From: Oxalobacteraceae bacterium
GTDB lineage: Bacteria; Pseudomonadota; Gammaproteobacteria; Burkholderiales; Burkholderiaceae_D
Direction: 5' to 3'
Length of the DNA: 64,000 nt
Assembly: GCA_947374865.1 (NCBI GenBank)
Contig: CANCDR010000002.1
Coordinates: 124,001-188,000 of the forward strand
Part shown: positions 56,098-63,920 of the stretch, piece after piece
How positions within the stretch are numbered: position 1 is the first letter of the stretch
Layout of the letters: every line of letters begins with the position of its first letter
Made by a program: the position numbers and the translations under genes
Notes under the pieces: model-generated
Told to the model about the DNA's origin: nothing
The model's database searches: none
Seen by the model: only the letters and a program-made list of their open reading frames with translations

Positions 56098-56175
56098 CGC
56101 GTCAGCGCTGGGGTGGCATCGCCGGAAGGAATGTGTGAGCCTGAGTGCAGGCGATGCCACCCCAGCGCTGGCGCG
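56098..56175. repeat. long GC-rich palindrome (26-nt arms)
   Basis: The left arm 56098-56123 and right arm 56150-56175 are reverse complements with a single mismatch. The core is CGCTGGGGTGGCATCGCC. The loop is 26 nt. It stands between two AT-rich repeat clusters and contrasts with them in composition. It could be a REP doublet, a structured RNA or a strong bidirectional terminator; no U-run is present. Confidence 0.8.
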
Positions 56176-56256
56176 GATTAACACGACAAATGGTCGCAAT
56201 AAACAAAAATAAACGAAGAAAGAAAACTTTCCGGAAACTTTCTGAGACATCCCATG

Positions 56257-56340
56257 ATTTTCCATTGCCTACATGTTAGTCACCGAATGCATCTCGTTAC
56301 ATGAGCATAGCGAATGAGAGATGTGAATGTCCAAATTTTT
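56257..56340. repeat. dispersed repeat type B, copy 2
   Basis: Contains TTTTCCATT, CTACATGTTAGTCACCGAAT, GCATCTCGTTACATGAGCAT and GAATGAGAGATGTGAATGTC. It is the closest match to the copy at the right window edge. Confidence 0.78.
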
Positions 56341-56361
56341 TATTACAAATTTTTTATTAAT

Positions 56362-56450
56362 GAAATCAAAAGGTGTTCGAATTGTAGCGTAATCCACTAG
56401 CGGAAAGCCGGCGTGCGCAGGTTTGATGCGCCGCAGGGAAAGCATGAATA
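56362..56450. repeat. dispersed repeat type A, copy 2
   Basis: It matches copy 1 over most of its length in the same orientation, with the order relative to its type B partner reversed (B then A here, A then B at 55795-55987). Confidence 0.8.
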
Positions 56451-56605
56451 GACGTAACTTGTACTGAAATTGAAGCCATACGATGAATCGTCGTGCATTT
56501 ATAAGTGTCGAAGGAGCATATCGACGCAGACCATCAACGAAGTACAGCAAACTAGCCAGTTTTCACTTCGCCGTTACGGTATAGATACGAGGCAAATTCG
56601 ATCAA

Positions 56606-58147
56606 ATGGAAACCGAACTAAAGTTAGCAATCTTGCCAGAGCATGCAAGGCAATTACAGCGACATCACTTACTCAAGCAACTAGCTACTGAAAAGCCGCA
56701 ACATGAAGCTTTAGAAAGCACCTACTTCGATACGCCTGATTTATATTTTAGACGTCACGGCGCATCCCTGCGGGTAAGGCATTCTGCGTCCAAAGGATGG
56801 CTGCAAACACTCAAGGGAAGTGCCACGCCCACAGCAGGCTTGCAAGAGCGCGATGAATGGGAAACCAGTCTGACAGGAAGCACGCCGGATCTGGCCGCAC
56901 TGCGTGCCTTGCTCAAGGATGATCGCCATTGGAATCGATTACTCCGCCGCGCACGTGATCAATGTCTGGTGCCGCTCTTTGTCACGCAGGTAAAACGCCA
57001 TAGTTGGATGCTACGTCTGCCAAAAGGCGATCTGGTCGAGCTGGCGCTGGATCGGGGAAAAATCGTCCATGCAAATCTTGCTACCGATATTAGCGAGCTC
57101 GAACTGGAACTCAAATCTGGCACTGCCGCCCATCTGTTTGATTTTGCCTTGACCCTGCAAGAATTGGTTCCGCTGCGGATTGATAACACGAGCAAAGCGG
57201 AGCGTGGATTTTCGCTCTGTGTGCCGCAGCCGCCAGCGATCGTCATGGCAGATCGCTGTGATCTCAACCTCAGCATGACGACCGAGCAGGCATGTCAAAC
57301 GATACTCTTAAATTGCTTACATCAAATCGAGGGCAATGCAGACGGCGTCGTGCACGGACATGATCCAGAAAGCGTCCATCAAATGCGCGTCGGGGTAAGG
57401 CGTCTTAAATCTGCGCTGATACTGTTTAAAAAAGTTATCCAGCTACCAGAACCGCTGCAAAATGACTTGACGCATATAACCCATGCACTGGGCGAAGCGC
57501 GTGATTGGGAAGTCCTGCGCGATACAAGTTTGGCTGAAGTCGTCAAAAATAATCAGAATGGCACGGCTCTACAAGGCCTTCAAGAAACTGTCGCATTGAT
57601 AACGCGGCAAAAGCATCAGGCTGCTGCCCGTACCATCCTGTCGCCGCGCTATACGCATTGGCTATTGGCCTTTGCCGGCTGGGTCAAAGCAGCCCGTTGG
57701 CGCGCATCGCTGACATCGGCGCAGCAAGATGGCCTCGCAGCGCCGATTACAGGATATGCTGAGCTGGAACTGAAAATCCGGTATCAGCAATTACGCCGTC
57801 AAGGAAAAAATATCAGCCAATTAAATGCCGAGCAGGTGCATCAACTACGTATCACAGCTAAAAAACTGCGTTACACATTGATGTTTTTTTCACCGCTTGC
57901 AGCAAATGGCACAATGTCTCGTCCGATAAAAAAATTAAGCGCGCTACAAGATATCCTTGGCAAAATGAATGATCTCAGCGTGGCCAGCAATTTACTCGCG
58001 CAGATCAAGCAGCACCATCCTGAATTGGCGTCTTTGAGTGATGCAAGCCTGACTTATCTGGCAGCTAGCGCACAAGAACATCGACGCCAGCTCAACAGAG
58101 AATGGAAACGATTCAGTCAATCCAAGTTAAAATTTGACTCCCCATGA
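56606..58147 (+). CDS. CYTH-CHAD protein (triphosphate tunnel/polyphosphate-associated)
   Basis: This encodes 513 residues. The N-terminal CYTH domain begins with the ExExK motif (METELKLAIL) and continues with STYFDTPDLYFRRHGASLRV and LELELKSGTAAHLFDFALTL. The C-terminal CHAD domain (residues 225-505) has two histidine/arginine helices, ESVHQMRVGVRRLKSALILF and EQVHQLRITAKKLRYTLMFF. CYTH enzymes hydrolyse triphosphates and CHAD domains bind inorganic polyphosphate, so a role in polyphosphate metabolism or granule targeting is likely. Location near ppk supports this. The region upstream is full of repeats and its promoter is not evident. Confidence 0.9.
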   Translation: METELKLAILPEHARQLQRHHLLKQLATEKPQHEALESTYFDTPDLYFRRHGASLRVRHSASKGWLQTLKGSATPTAGLQERDEWETSLTGSTPDLAALRALLKDDRHWNRLLRRARDQCLVPLFVTQVKRHSWMLRLPKGDLVELALDRGKIVHANLATDISELELELKSGTAAHLFDFALTLQELVPLRIDNTSKAERGFSLCVPQPPAIVMADRCDLNLSMTTEQACQTILLNCLHQIEGNADGVVHGHDPESVHQMRVGVRRLKSALILFKKVIQLPEPLQNDLTHITHALGEARDWEVLRDTSLAEVVKNNQNGTALQGLQETVALITRQKHQAAARTILSPRYTHWLLAFAGWVKAARWRASLTSAQQDGLAAPITGYAELELKIRYQQLRRQGKNISQLNAEQVHQLRITAKKLRYTLMFFSPLAANGTMSRPIKKLSALQDILGKMNDLSVASNLLAQIKQHHPELASLSDASLTYLAASAQEHRRQLNREWKRFSQSKLKFDSP

Positions 58148-58206
58148 TTCACCGACGCGATCCTCCAAGATCGATCATTCATGAATGTGCGCATAAAGGA
58201 AGCAAC

Positions 58207-58704
58207 ATGGATCTTATATTATGGCGTCATACCGAAGCAGAGCCAGGCACGCCAGACAGCGCACGCAAGCTCACCCCCAAGGGACGCCGGCAAGCAAAGT
58301 CAATGGCCACCTGGCTGACGCAGTATCTACCTGAAGACGTCGTGATCCTCGTCAGTCCGGCGTTGCGCTGCACCCAGACCGCAGATGTCTTGCCGCGCAA
58401 ATACCAGATCAGTAACGCCTTATCCTTGGACGGCGACCCCGAAAGCATACTGACGACGATCGGCTGGCCCAAGGCAGCGCGCCCTGTCCTCATCGTCGGA
58501 CATCAACCCACCCTGGGCCAAATTGCCGCACTCTGCTTGACTGGGACTGCTGCTGATTGGCAGATCAAAAAGGGCGCTGTGTGGTGGCTGGGACAGCGGG
58601 TCGATGATGCTCAACGGCGGACGACATTGATCGCTGCTATGGAGCCGTCCTTATTGCACAATAAAGTATCAATGCGTGACGTGGTGGCGCCACTTCCACT
58701 CTGA
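58207..58704 (+). CDS. sixA: SixA-type histidine phosphatase
   Basis: The protein has 165 residues from ATG 58207, with AAGGAAG just upstream; the open frame from 58144 lacks this. It is a small histidine-phosphatase-superfamily protein with the motif LILWRHTEAEPGTPDSARKL and second histidine in PVLIVGHQPTLGQIAALCL. SixA removes phosphate from phosphohistidine proteins, for example of the nitrogen PTS or phosphorelays. It follows the CYTH-CHAD gene by 59 nt on the same strand, a pairing known in other proteobacteria. Confidence 0.9.
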   Translation: MDLILWRHTEAEPGTPDSARKLTPKGRRQAKSMATWLTQYLPEDVVILVSPALRCTQTADVLPRKYQISNALSLDGDPESILTTIGWPKAARPVLIVGHQPTLGQIAALCLTGTAADWQIKKGAVWWLGQRVDDAQRRTTLIAAMEPSLLHNKVSMRDVVAPLPL

Positions 58705-58754
58705 TGGTTCGACGTGTGGCGACGAACAAAAAGTATTCTGCAAGCGATAATTTT

Positions 58755-59831
58755 TTATGGGTGAACAGCAATTTGAATCATGGGCAAATGGGGCGCCGGG
58801 GGGGCCAGATGTAAATTCACGACCGGGTGTTCATACTCATCGTAGGCAAACGCGCCCAAATTGCGCATATAGGATTCTGCCGGCGAGGTCCACAAATGCT
58901 GCATTAAAAAAGAACTGATCACATCATTTGTGAGAATGAATTTTTCTTCTTCCCAAAATAACTTTTTTTGCTTTTCCCAATCGACAGCATCTTGACTGGC
59001 CATGTAACGCAGTCCATATCGCGTACCTAATCGGGCGCCCAGTCGCACGAGGTAACAAGGAATGCGGGTTCCAGGCAGCGTTGCAGCTAGGGGGAATGCA
59101 TAGGTCATTGCAGTCGCGCACACAGCCGAGCTCAAGGAACCTGCAGCTGCAGGAGCGTACTGCATTAAAACATAATGGAGAAAATTATCGTGCTGTCGGA
59201 ATAAGTCATCGCCAGCATCCGTATTTGGCGCGATCAGGCCAGCAGCGATGTAACGCAGCCCCCCCATCAAGGCAATCGAAGATAATTCCAACGTTGCACT
59301 TGAAACTTGATTCGCCATCCAAATGGGCGCTAAATTTTGCAATGTAGGGAGATGAAGTGGATGCGCCACAAACTCGCGCACACTCCCAAAATTGCGATCG
59401 ATCGCATAAGGTAGCATGCCCCCAAAACTGGCCAGATAACTCGCCGAATTTTCTATACTGAAGTTGGCAGGATTGTGATAAATCTGCGCACCAAGATACA
59501 TCATTCCCCAAGCAAATCTGGCATTCGCCGTCGATGCGTATTGTTCGAAGTCTTGACGCATTGCTGGAAGTATCCTCCCATGCACGGGAATGGCCGCCGC
59601 CAAGAGGCCCGACCCTAAATAGATCGGCATGGGATTCGCGTAGGTCTGGTTCTCACTTTCACGGCGGGCAAACGAATAGCTCATCAATCCAGCCGCGGCA
59701 AGACCGGTCGCAATGACTGCCCGCGTAGGCGCGCTGACGGCGCGCTGAACAAGGCTAGTCGCCAAAACGATGCTTACCAGTACATAGATATACCGAGGGC
59801 GTTGCAGCGATATGTGAAGTTTAATTCGCAT
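58755..59831 (-). CDS. unknown membrane-associated protein
   Basis: This 358-residue protein is not recognised. The N-terminus has two hydrophobic stretches (about residues 14-32 and 36-53) and further Ala/Gly-rich helices follow (YLGSGLLAAAIPVHGRILPA, SSIALMGGLRYIAAGLIAP, YAPAAAGSLSSAVCATAMTY). The C-terminal 80 residues are more polar and include EKQKKLFWEEEKFILTNDVI. The glycine/alanine helices recall membrane-active or pore-like proteins, but no family signature is seen. It is convergent with sixA and divergent from the PlcP-like operon, and its base composition is slightly lower in GC than its neighbours. Confidence 0.6.
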   Translation of the reverse strand: MRIKLHISLQRPRYIYVLVSIVLATSLVQRAVSAPTRAVIATGLAAAGLMSYSFARRESENQTYANPMPIYLGSGLLAAAIPVHGRILPAMRQDFEQYASTANARFAWGMMYLGAQIYHNPANFSIENSASYLASFGGMLPYAIDRNFGSVREFVAHPLHLPTLQNLAPIWMANQVSSATLELSSIALMGGLRYIAAGLIAPNTDAGDDLFRQHDNFLHYVLMQYAPAAAGSLSSAVCATAMTYAFPLAATLPGTRIPCYLVRLGARLGTRYGLRYMASQDAVDWEKQKKLFWEEEKFILTNDVISSFLMQHLWTSPAESYMRNLGAFAYDEYEHPVVNLHLAPPAPHLPMIQIAVHP

Positions 59832-60045
59832 GATTAATTAGTCCATGAATCCAAGGATACATTAGTATTGTTGCCATATAGATAACATCTTATGATGGAA
59901 TTATCACCGGCTGATGACATCGCATTTGCGCAACACAATTTCGAAAAAAACAAAATTTACTGTGTCATGCCTCTGAAACAATGGCTCGTTACTATCTTGG
60001 AAAATTTGACGAACTTTGAATGCAGGTTCCCACAAAGGAGTAGCG

Positions 60046-60915
60046 ATGAAGCCAGGTGATCAATTCTTATCCAACGAGCTTCCACCACTCCACGAAAAAA
60101 AGCCTGACCCGATTCACTTCCGTACGATTTGGATCTCCGATATCCATCTCGGCACCACCGGCTGTCAGGCTGGCCGGTTACTCGAATTTCTGCAAAATAC
60201 CGATTCTGAAACGCTCTATCTGGTCGGCGATATCATCGATGGATGGCAGCTCAAACGGCGCTGGTTCTGGAACCAGAAACACAATAATATTGTCCAGGCC
60301 GTCTTGAAAAAAGCGCGCAAAGGGACCAACGTCATTTTCGTACCTGGTAACCATGACGAATCGATTCGTCAATTTATCGATCTGGATTTAGGCGGCATCA
60401 AAATCCGTGACGAGCTCATTCATATCACCGCAGATGGTAAAAAAATGCTGGTACTGCATGGGGACCGTTTCGATGGCGTGATTATGTGCGCAAAGTGGTT
60501 AGCCTATGTGGGTGACAATATGTACACCGTCATTCTCAAGTTCAATCAGATCCTCAATAGCTGGCGCGCACGGGCAGGCCTGCCCTACTGGTCGTTGTCA
60601 CAGTATTTAAAACTGAAGGTTAAAAACGCGGTCAGCTACATCACTTCGTTTGAAAACGCGCTGGCCGACGAAGCCAAAAAACGCGGGTTGGATGGTGTGA
60701 TCTGCGGTCATATTCATAAGCCGGAAATTCGCCAGATCGACGGTATTACCTACTGCAATGACGGCGATTGGGTCGAGAGTCTGTCGGCACTGGTGGAAGA
60801 CCCCTGCGGCACATTACGTCTGGTTTACTGGGAAGAACTGATTGCGCCGCGCATCGAACTCAAACGCCGGCGTAAAGCACACATCAAACGTGAAGACGCA
60901 ATCCTTGTCTCCTAA
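60046..60915 (+). CDS. PlcP/LpxH-like metallophosphoesterase
   Basis: The protein has 289 residues from ATG 60046, preceded by AAGGAG. The binuclear metal site motifs are complete: WISDIHLGTTGCQAGRLLEF, YLVGDIIDGWQLKRRWFWNQ, VPGNHDES, LHGDRFDG and VICGHIHKPEIRQ. Many databases would name it UDP-2,3-diacylglucosamine diphosphatase. However, length, the segment LPYWSLSQYLKLKVKNAVSY and the end YCNDGDWVESLSALVE fit better the PlcP group of phospholipases C that remodel membranes under phosphate limitation. That identification is from family memory. Coupling to a glycolipid-synthase-like gene immediately downstream supports it. Confidence 0.8.
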   Translation: MKPGDQFLSNELPPLHEKKPDPIHFRTIWISDIHLGTTGCQAGRLLEFLQNTDSETLYLVGDIIDGWQLKRRWFWNQKHNNIVQAVLKKARKGTNVIFVPGNHDESIRQFIDLDLGGIKIRDELIHITADGKKMLVLHGDRFDGVIMCAKWLAYVGDNMYTVILKFNQILNSWRARAGLPYWSLSQYLKLKVKNAVSYITSFENALADEAKKRGLDGVICGHIHKPEIRQIDGITYCNDGDWVESLSALVEDPCGTLRLVYWEELIAPRIELKRRRKAHIKREDAILVS

Positions 60916-62041
60916 GGTAAAACGCATTTTAGTCTTGAGCGTCTCTGCTGGTGCCGGACATGTTCGCGCTGCCGAAGCCTTGTGCCAAAATGCGAATGCC
61001 TTGCATGATGTTGAGGCCAAACATATCGACGTCATGCGCTTGGTATCACGTAGTTTTCGCATGATCTATGTCGACTGGTATCTGGCGCTGGTTAGTCGTT
61101 TTCCACTGGTGTGGGGCGCACTCTATGCGTTCATGCAAAGAACAGATAGTCAAAGTCCCTTGCAAAAAATACGCCGCTTCGTTGAGCGGCGGGGAACGCG
61201 TGCGCTGCGGGCAGAAATCGACCGATATCAGCCAGATGCCATCGTCTGTACCCATTTCATGCCGGCAGAACTGATCTCGAATCTGATCGCCCAAGGCGAA
61301 CACCACTGCCCGGTATATGTCCAGGTCACTGATTTCGATTTACATCCGATGTGGGTGCATGCGGGAATGGCAGGCTACTTTGCTGCCAATGATGAAGTGG
61401 CCTTTCGCATGCGAGCGCAGCAGATTGCAGCACAGACGATTTTGGTGACGGGGATTCCCGTCATGCAGGCGTTTTCCCCAGCAATCTCTCGAACCGACTG
61501 CGCGCAGTCACTCGGCCTTGATCCGCACCGCACGACCCTGTTACTCATGGGTGGCGGTGCAGGACTGGGAAATTTACAGCAAATCGCCGCGCGGCTGCTG
61601 AAAATGAATCGTGACTTTCAGCTCATCGTCATGGCAGGAAAAAATCCCCATCTGCTGGCAGATTTACAAAATCTGGCACTTGCATATCCGGGGCGCTTGC
61701 TGGCCCAAGGCTTCACTCAACAAGTGGCGCGCATCATGGCCTGTGCCGACCTGGTCATCACCAAACCAGGTGGACTCACGACCTCCGAATGTCTGGCCAT
61801 GGGACTGCCCATGATTATCAATTCCCCGATTCCCGGTCAGGAAGAGCGTAATGCCGATTACCTGCTCGAACAAGGCGTGGCACTCAAAGCCAGTGATGCC
61901 GATACGCTCGACTATCGGATTCATTATTTACTCGACCATCCAGAAAAACTCGCATTGATGAAAGCGCGCGCTCTCGCGATCGGTAGGCCTTCGGCTGCGA
62001 CAGCAGTAATCACCCACATACACCAACATCTGTACTCATGA
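60890..62041 (+). CDS. MGDG-synthase-like glycosyltransferase (GT28/MurG fold)
   Basis: This encodes 383 residues from GTG 60890 (start uncertain; it overlaps the upstream gene by 26 nt, and TTG 60905 is another choice). The N-terminal domain resembles monogalactosyldiacylglycerol synthases (RILVLSVSAGAGHVRAAEAL, then PDAIVCTHFMPAELI and VQVTDFDLHPMWVHAGMAGY). The C-terminal nucleotide-sugar site is MGGGAGLGNLQQIAARLLKM and ITKPGGLTTSECLAMGLPMI, then PIPGQEERNADYLLEQG. It should transfer a hexose to a lipid acceptor such as diacylglycerol at the inner membrane. Translational coupling to a PlcP-like enzyme, which would release diacylglycerol, gives a coherent two-step route. Confidence 0.82.
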   Translation: MKTQSLSPKVKRILVLSVSAGAGHVRAAEALCQNANALHDVEAKHIDVMRLVSRSFRMIYVDWYLALVSRFPLVWGALYAFMQRTDSQSPLQKIRRFVERRGTRALRAEIDRYQPDAIVCTHFMPAELISNLIAQGEHHCPVYVQVTDFDLHPMWVHAGMAGYFAANDEVAFRMRAQQIAAQTILVTGIPVMQAFSPAISRTDCAQSLGLDPHRTTLLLMGGGAGLGNLQQIAARLLKMNRDFQLIVMAGKNPHLLADLQNLALAYPGRLLAQGFTQQVARIMACADLVITKPGGLTTSECLAMGLPMIINSPIPGQEERNADYLLEQGVALKASDADTLDYRIHYLLDHPEKLALMKARALAIGRPSAATAVITHIHQHLYS

Positions 62042-62529
62042 AACCACCCGTTCTGGAAAACCATCCCCGTCAACTGTTAGCGACCATCGCGTGGGTACTG
62101 TTAGCAGGATTTTTTTTCGCCCAGATTGAAATTCACACCGAAGGTGGCGCAGGTTGGGCCATGAATTTGCCAACCTGGCGCATCGAACATCATTGGCTAC
62201 TCGATCTCTTCTGGGGCGGACGGGCCATGACGGGTTACCACGCCTGGGTGTTTCCCTTCATCGCTCTGTTATTCCATTTTCCGTTGATCTTTTTTGGCCA
62301 TTGGTCGTGGCGTGCCCAAGCACGGGTCGCCAGCTGCCTGATGATATTTTGGCTGAGTGAAGATTTTCTTTGGTTTATTTGTAATCCGCTGTTTGGCTTT
62401 GCCCACTTCAGCCCCGAGTATGCTACCTGGCATAAGCACTGGTTATGGGGCGCGCCGACTGATTACTGGATATTTTCACTTATTGCGATTGCTTTGTTTG
62501 TCACTTCCTGCAAAAACCCACAGCGGTAA
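62038..62529 (+). CDS. unknown small integral membrane protein
   Basis: This 163-residue protein has about four membrane helices (LLATIAWVLLAGFFFAQIEI, HAWVFPFIALLFHFPLIFFG, ARVASCLMIFWLSEDFLWFI and YWIFSLIAIALFVTSC). It is rich in Trp, Phe and His; the motif IEIHTEGGAGWAMNLPTWRI lies in the first loop. No family is recognised. It overlaps the glycosyltransferase gene by 4 nt (ATGA), so it is translated with it and is probably part of the same envelope-lipid function. Confidence 0.75.
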   Translation: MKPPVLENHPRQLLATIAWVLLAGFFFAQIEIHTEGGAGWAMNLPTWRIEHHWLLDLFWGGRAMTGYHAWVFPFIALLFHFPLIFFGHWSWRAQARVASCLMIFWLSEDFLWFICNPLFGFAHFSPEYATWHKHWLWGAPTDYWIFSLIAIALFVTSCKNPQR

Positions 62530-62609
62530 TGTTCGGACGCATCAATCAAACAAATTTAATGGCGCTTAAGGTTGTCGGCTTAAGCAAACTGACTAGATTC
62601 TCAATTGCC

Positions 62610-62663
62610 ATCACGCAATTGTCACGGAGAGGTCATTCGCTTGTCATGATGTGTATCTACACT
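62610..62663 (+). promoter_or_regulatory. multi-repeat Pho box and -10 of the porin promoter
   Basis: GTCAC (62621), GTCAT (62632) and GTCAT (62643) are spaced exactly 11 bp apart, and a fourth, weaker unit ATCAC lies at 62610. Ten nt after the last unit is TACACT (62658-62663), a TANNNT -10. Start to porin ATG is then about 50 nt. The spacing is the same as at pstS and ppk. Confidence 0.75.
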
Positions 62664-62717
62664 AGCAAAGCTTTTTAATTAACAAAGCTTTATCAACCAT
62701 TCACTGGAATATTTACA

Positions 62718-63776
62718 ATGAAAAAATCAAGCCTCGCTGCAGCACTGCTCATAGCATTTGCCGGCACTGCCTCAGCACAATCCAACGTCACGATCTACGG
62801 TCTGTTAGATGTCGGCCTTGCCTCTGTGTCGAACGCAACAGCTAGCACAAGCACAGCCACTGGTGTTGCTCCTTACAGCAATGGCAATGAATTCAAAATG
62901 ACCAGCGGAATTCAACAAGGTTCACGACTCGGTTTTAAAGGAACAGAAGAACTGGCCCCAGGCCTGTCCGCTGTGTTCCTGCTCGAGTCTGGCATTTTGT
63001 TCGACACAGGCGCATCTGATCAAGGCGGTACACTGTTCGGCCGTCAGGCATTTGTTGGCTTGAAAAGCACCAGCCTTGGTAGTATCACTATGGGTAATCA
63101 ATATGCCCCACAATATTTGGCATGGAAAACCATCGATCCAATGGACGACGGCATGGCTGCCAATGCAGGTTCAATCATCAATACTTCAAAGATCAAGCGT
63201 GTCAGCAATTCGGTTCTGTACACCACGCCAACCTTTGCTGGCTTTACAGCTGACCTGATCTACGGTTTAGGCGAAGTTACTGGCCTGACATCTGGCTCAC
63301 GGAATATCGGTGGTTCGCTGATCTACAAAGAAGGCCCGATCACCGTTAAGCTGGCTTACAACGAACTCAACAATGCAACGGCATTGGATGCCGCTAAAAA
63401 TACCTTGATCGGCGGCATCTACGATCTGGGCATGCTCAAATTGCACGGCACCTATGGCACGACCAAGGGTCTGGGAACTGTCGATTCAACAGAAACTTTG
63501 TTGGGCATGACAATTCCATTTGGTCCGCACACGATTTTGGGTTCCTACATCCAGAAGGATGACAAAACGGTCGCCAATAAAGATGCTAGTCAAGTCGGTT
63601 TGGGCTACACTTACTCGTTCTCCAAGCGTACTAACCTGTACACATCGTTCGCTAAAATCAGCAACAACAATGGTTCAAACTATCGTACGCTGAGCGCGAC
63701 TGCACCGATCACCGGTCAGAATGGCGCTATCGGTGGCACACAGGAAGTCAACGTAGGTATTCGTCACATTTTCTAA
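62718..63776 (+). CDS. outer-membrane general porin (Burkholderiales type), probably phosphate-regulated
   Basis: This 352-residue protein has the betaproteobacterial porin start, a signal peptide (SLAAALLIAFAGTASAQ) followed by SNVTIYGLLDVGLASVSNA. Beta-strand motifs include GSRLGFKGTEELAPGLSAVF, QAFVGLKSTSLGSITMGNQY and the closing strand GGTQEVNVGIRHIF with terminal phenylalanine. It should form a 16-strand trimeric channel. A Pho box upstream suggests induction under phosphate limitation, like PhoE- or OprP-type channels. Anion selectivity cannot be judged here. Confidence 0.93.
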   Translation: MKKSSLAAALLIAFAGTASAQSNVTIYGLLDVGLASVSNATASTSTATGVAPYSNGNEFKMTSGIQQGSRLGFKGTEELAPGLSAVFLLESGILFDTGASDQGGTLFGRQAFVGLKSTSLGSITMGNQYAPQYLAWKTIDPMDDGMAANAGSIINTSKIKRVSNSVLYTTPTFAGFTADLIYGLGEVTGLTSGSRNIGGSLIYKEGPITVKLAYNELNNATALDAAKNTLIGGIYDLGMLKLHGTYGTTKGLGTVDSTETLLGMTIPFGPHTILGSYIQKDDKTVANKDASQVGLGYTYSFSKRTNLYTSFAKISNNNGSNYRTLSATAPITGQNGAIGGTQEVNVGIRHIF

Positions 63777-63822
63777 GACTAGCGCCGGTATCAAGGCACT
63801 ATTGTCATAGACCGCAACATAG

Positions 63823-63864
63823 AAAACCCTACGAGTGGATGTTCAGCTTGTAGGGTTTTTTTTC
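63823..63864 (+). terminator. intrinsic terminator of the porin gene
   Basis: AAAACCCTAC (63823-63832) pairs with GTAGGGTTTT (63850-63859) and is followed by further T residues to 63863. It lies about 47 nt after the porin stop codon. Confidence 0.92.
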
Positions 63865-63920
63865 GTCTAAAAAAATAATCATGTTCGTAGTCATCCATAC
63901 ATTTCTGAAGCATCCATACG

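Larger units (their letters stand above)
55776..56605. other. 830-bp gene-free region packed with dispersed repeats
   Basis: No credible gene lies between upp and the CYTH-CHAD gene. The region holds two copies each of two repeat types (A and B, described separately), a partial B copy near 55996-56052 and a long GC-rich palindrome. Short frames here encode peptides that simply read through the repeats. Confidence 0.75.

Noticed and set aside
56269-56550. 93-codon minus-strand frame upstream of the CYTH-CHAD gene
   Set aside because: Most of the peptide is repeat A and B translated; the matching peptide from the other copy is in a different context.
59900-60045. Pho box upstream of the PlcP-like gene
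   Set aside because: Only a single GTCAT (59964-59968) is present, without a second repeat at 11 bp or a -10 at the expected distance.
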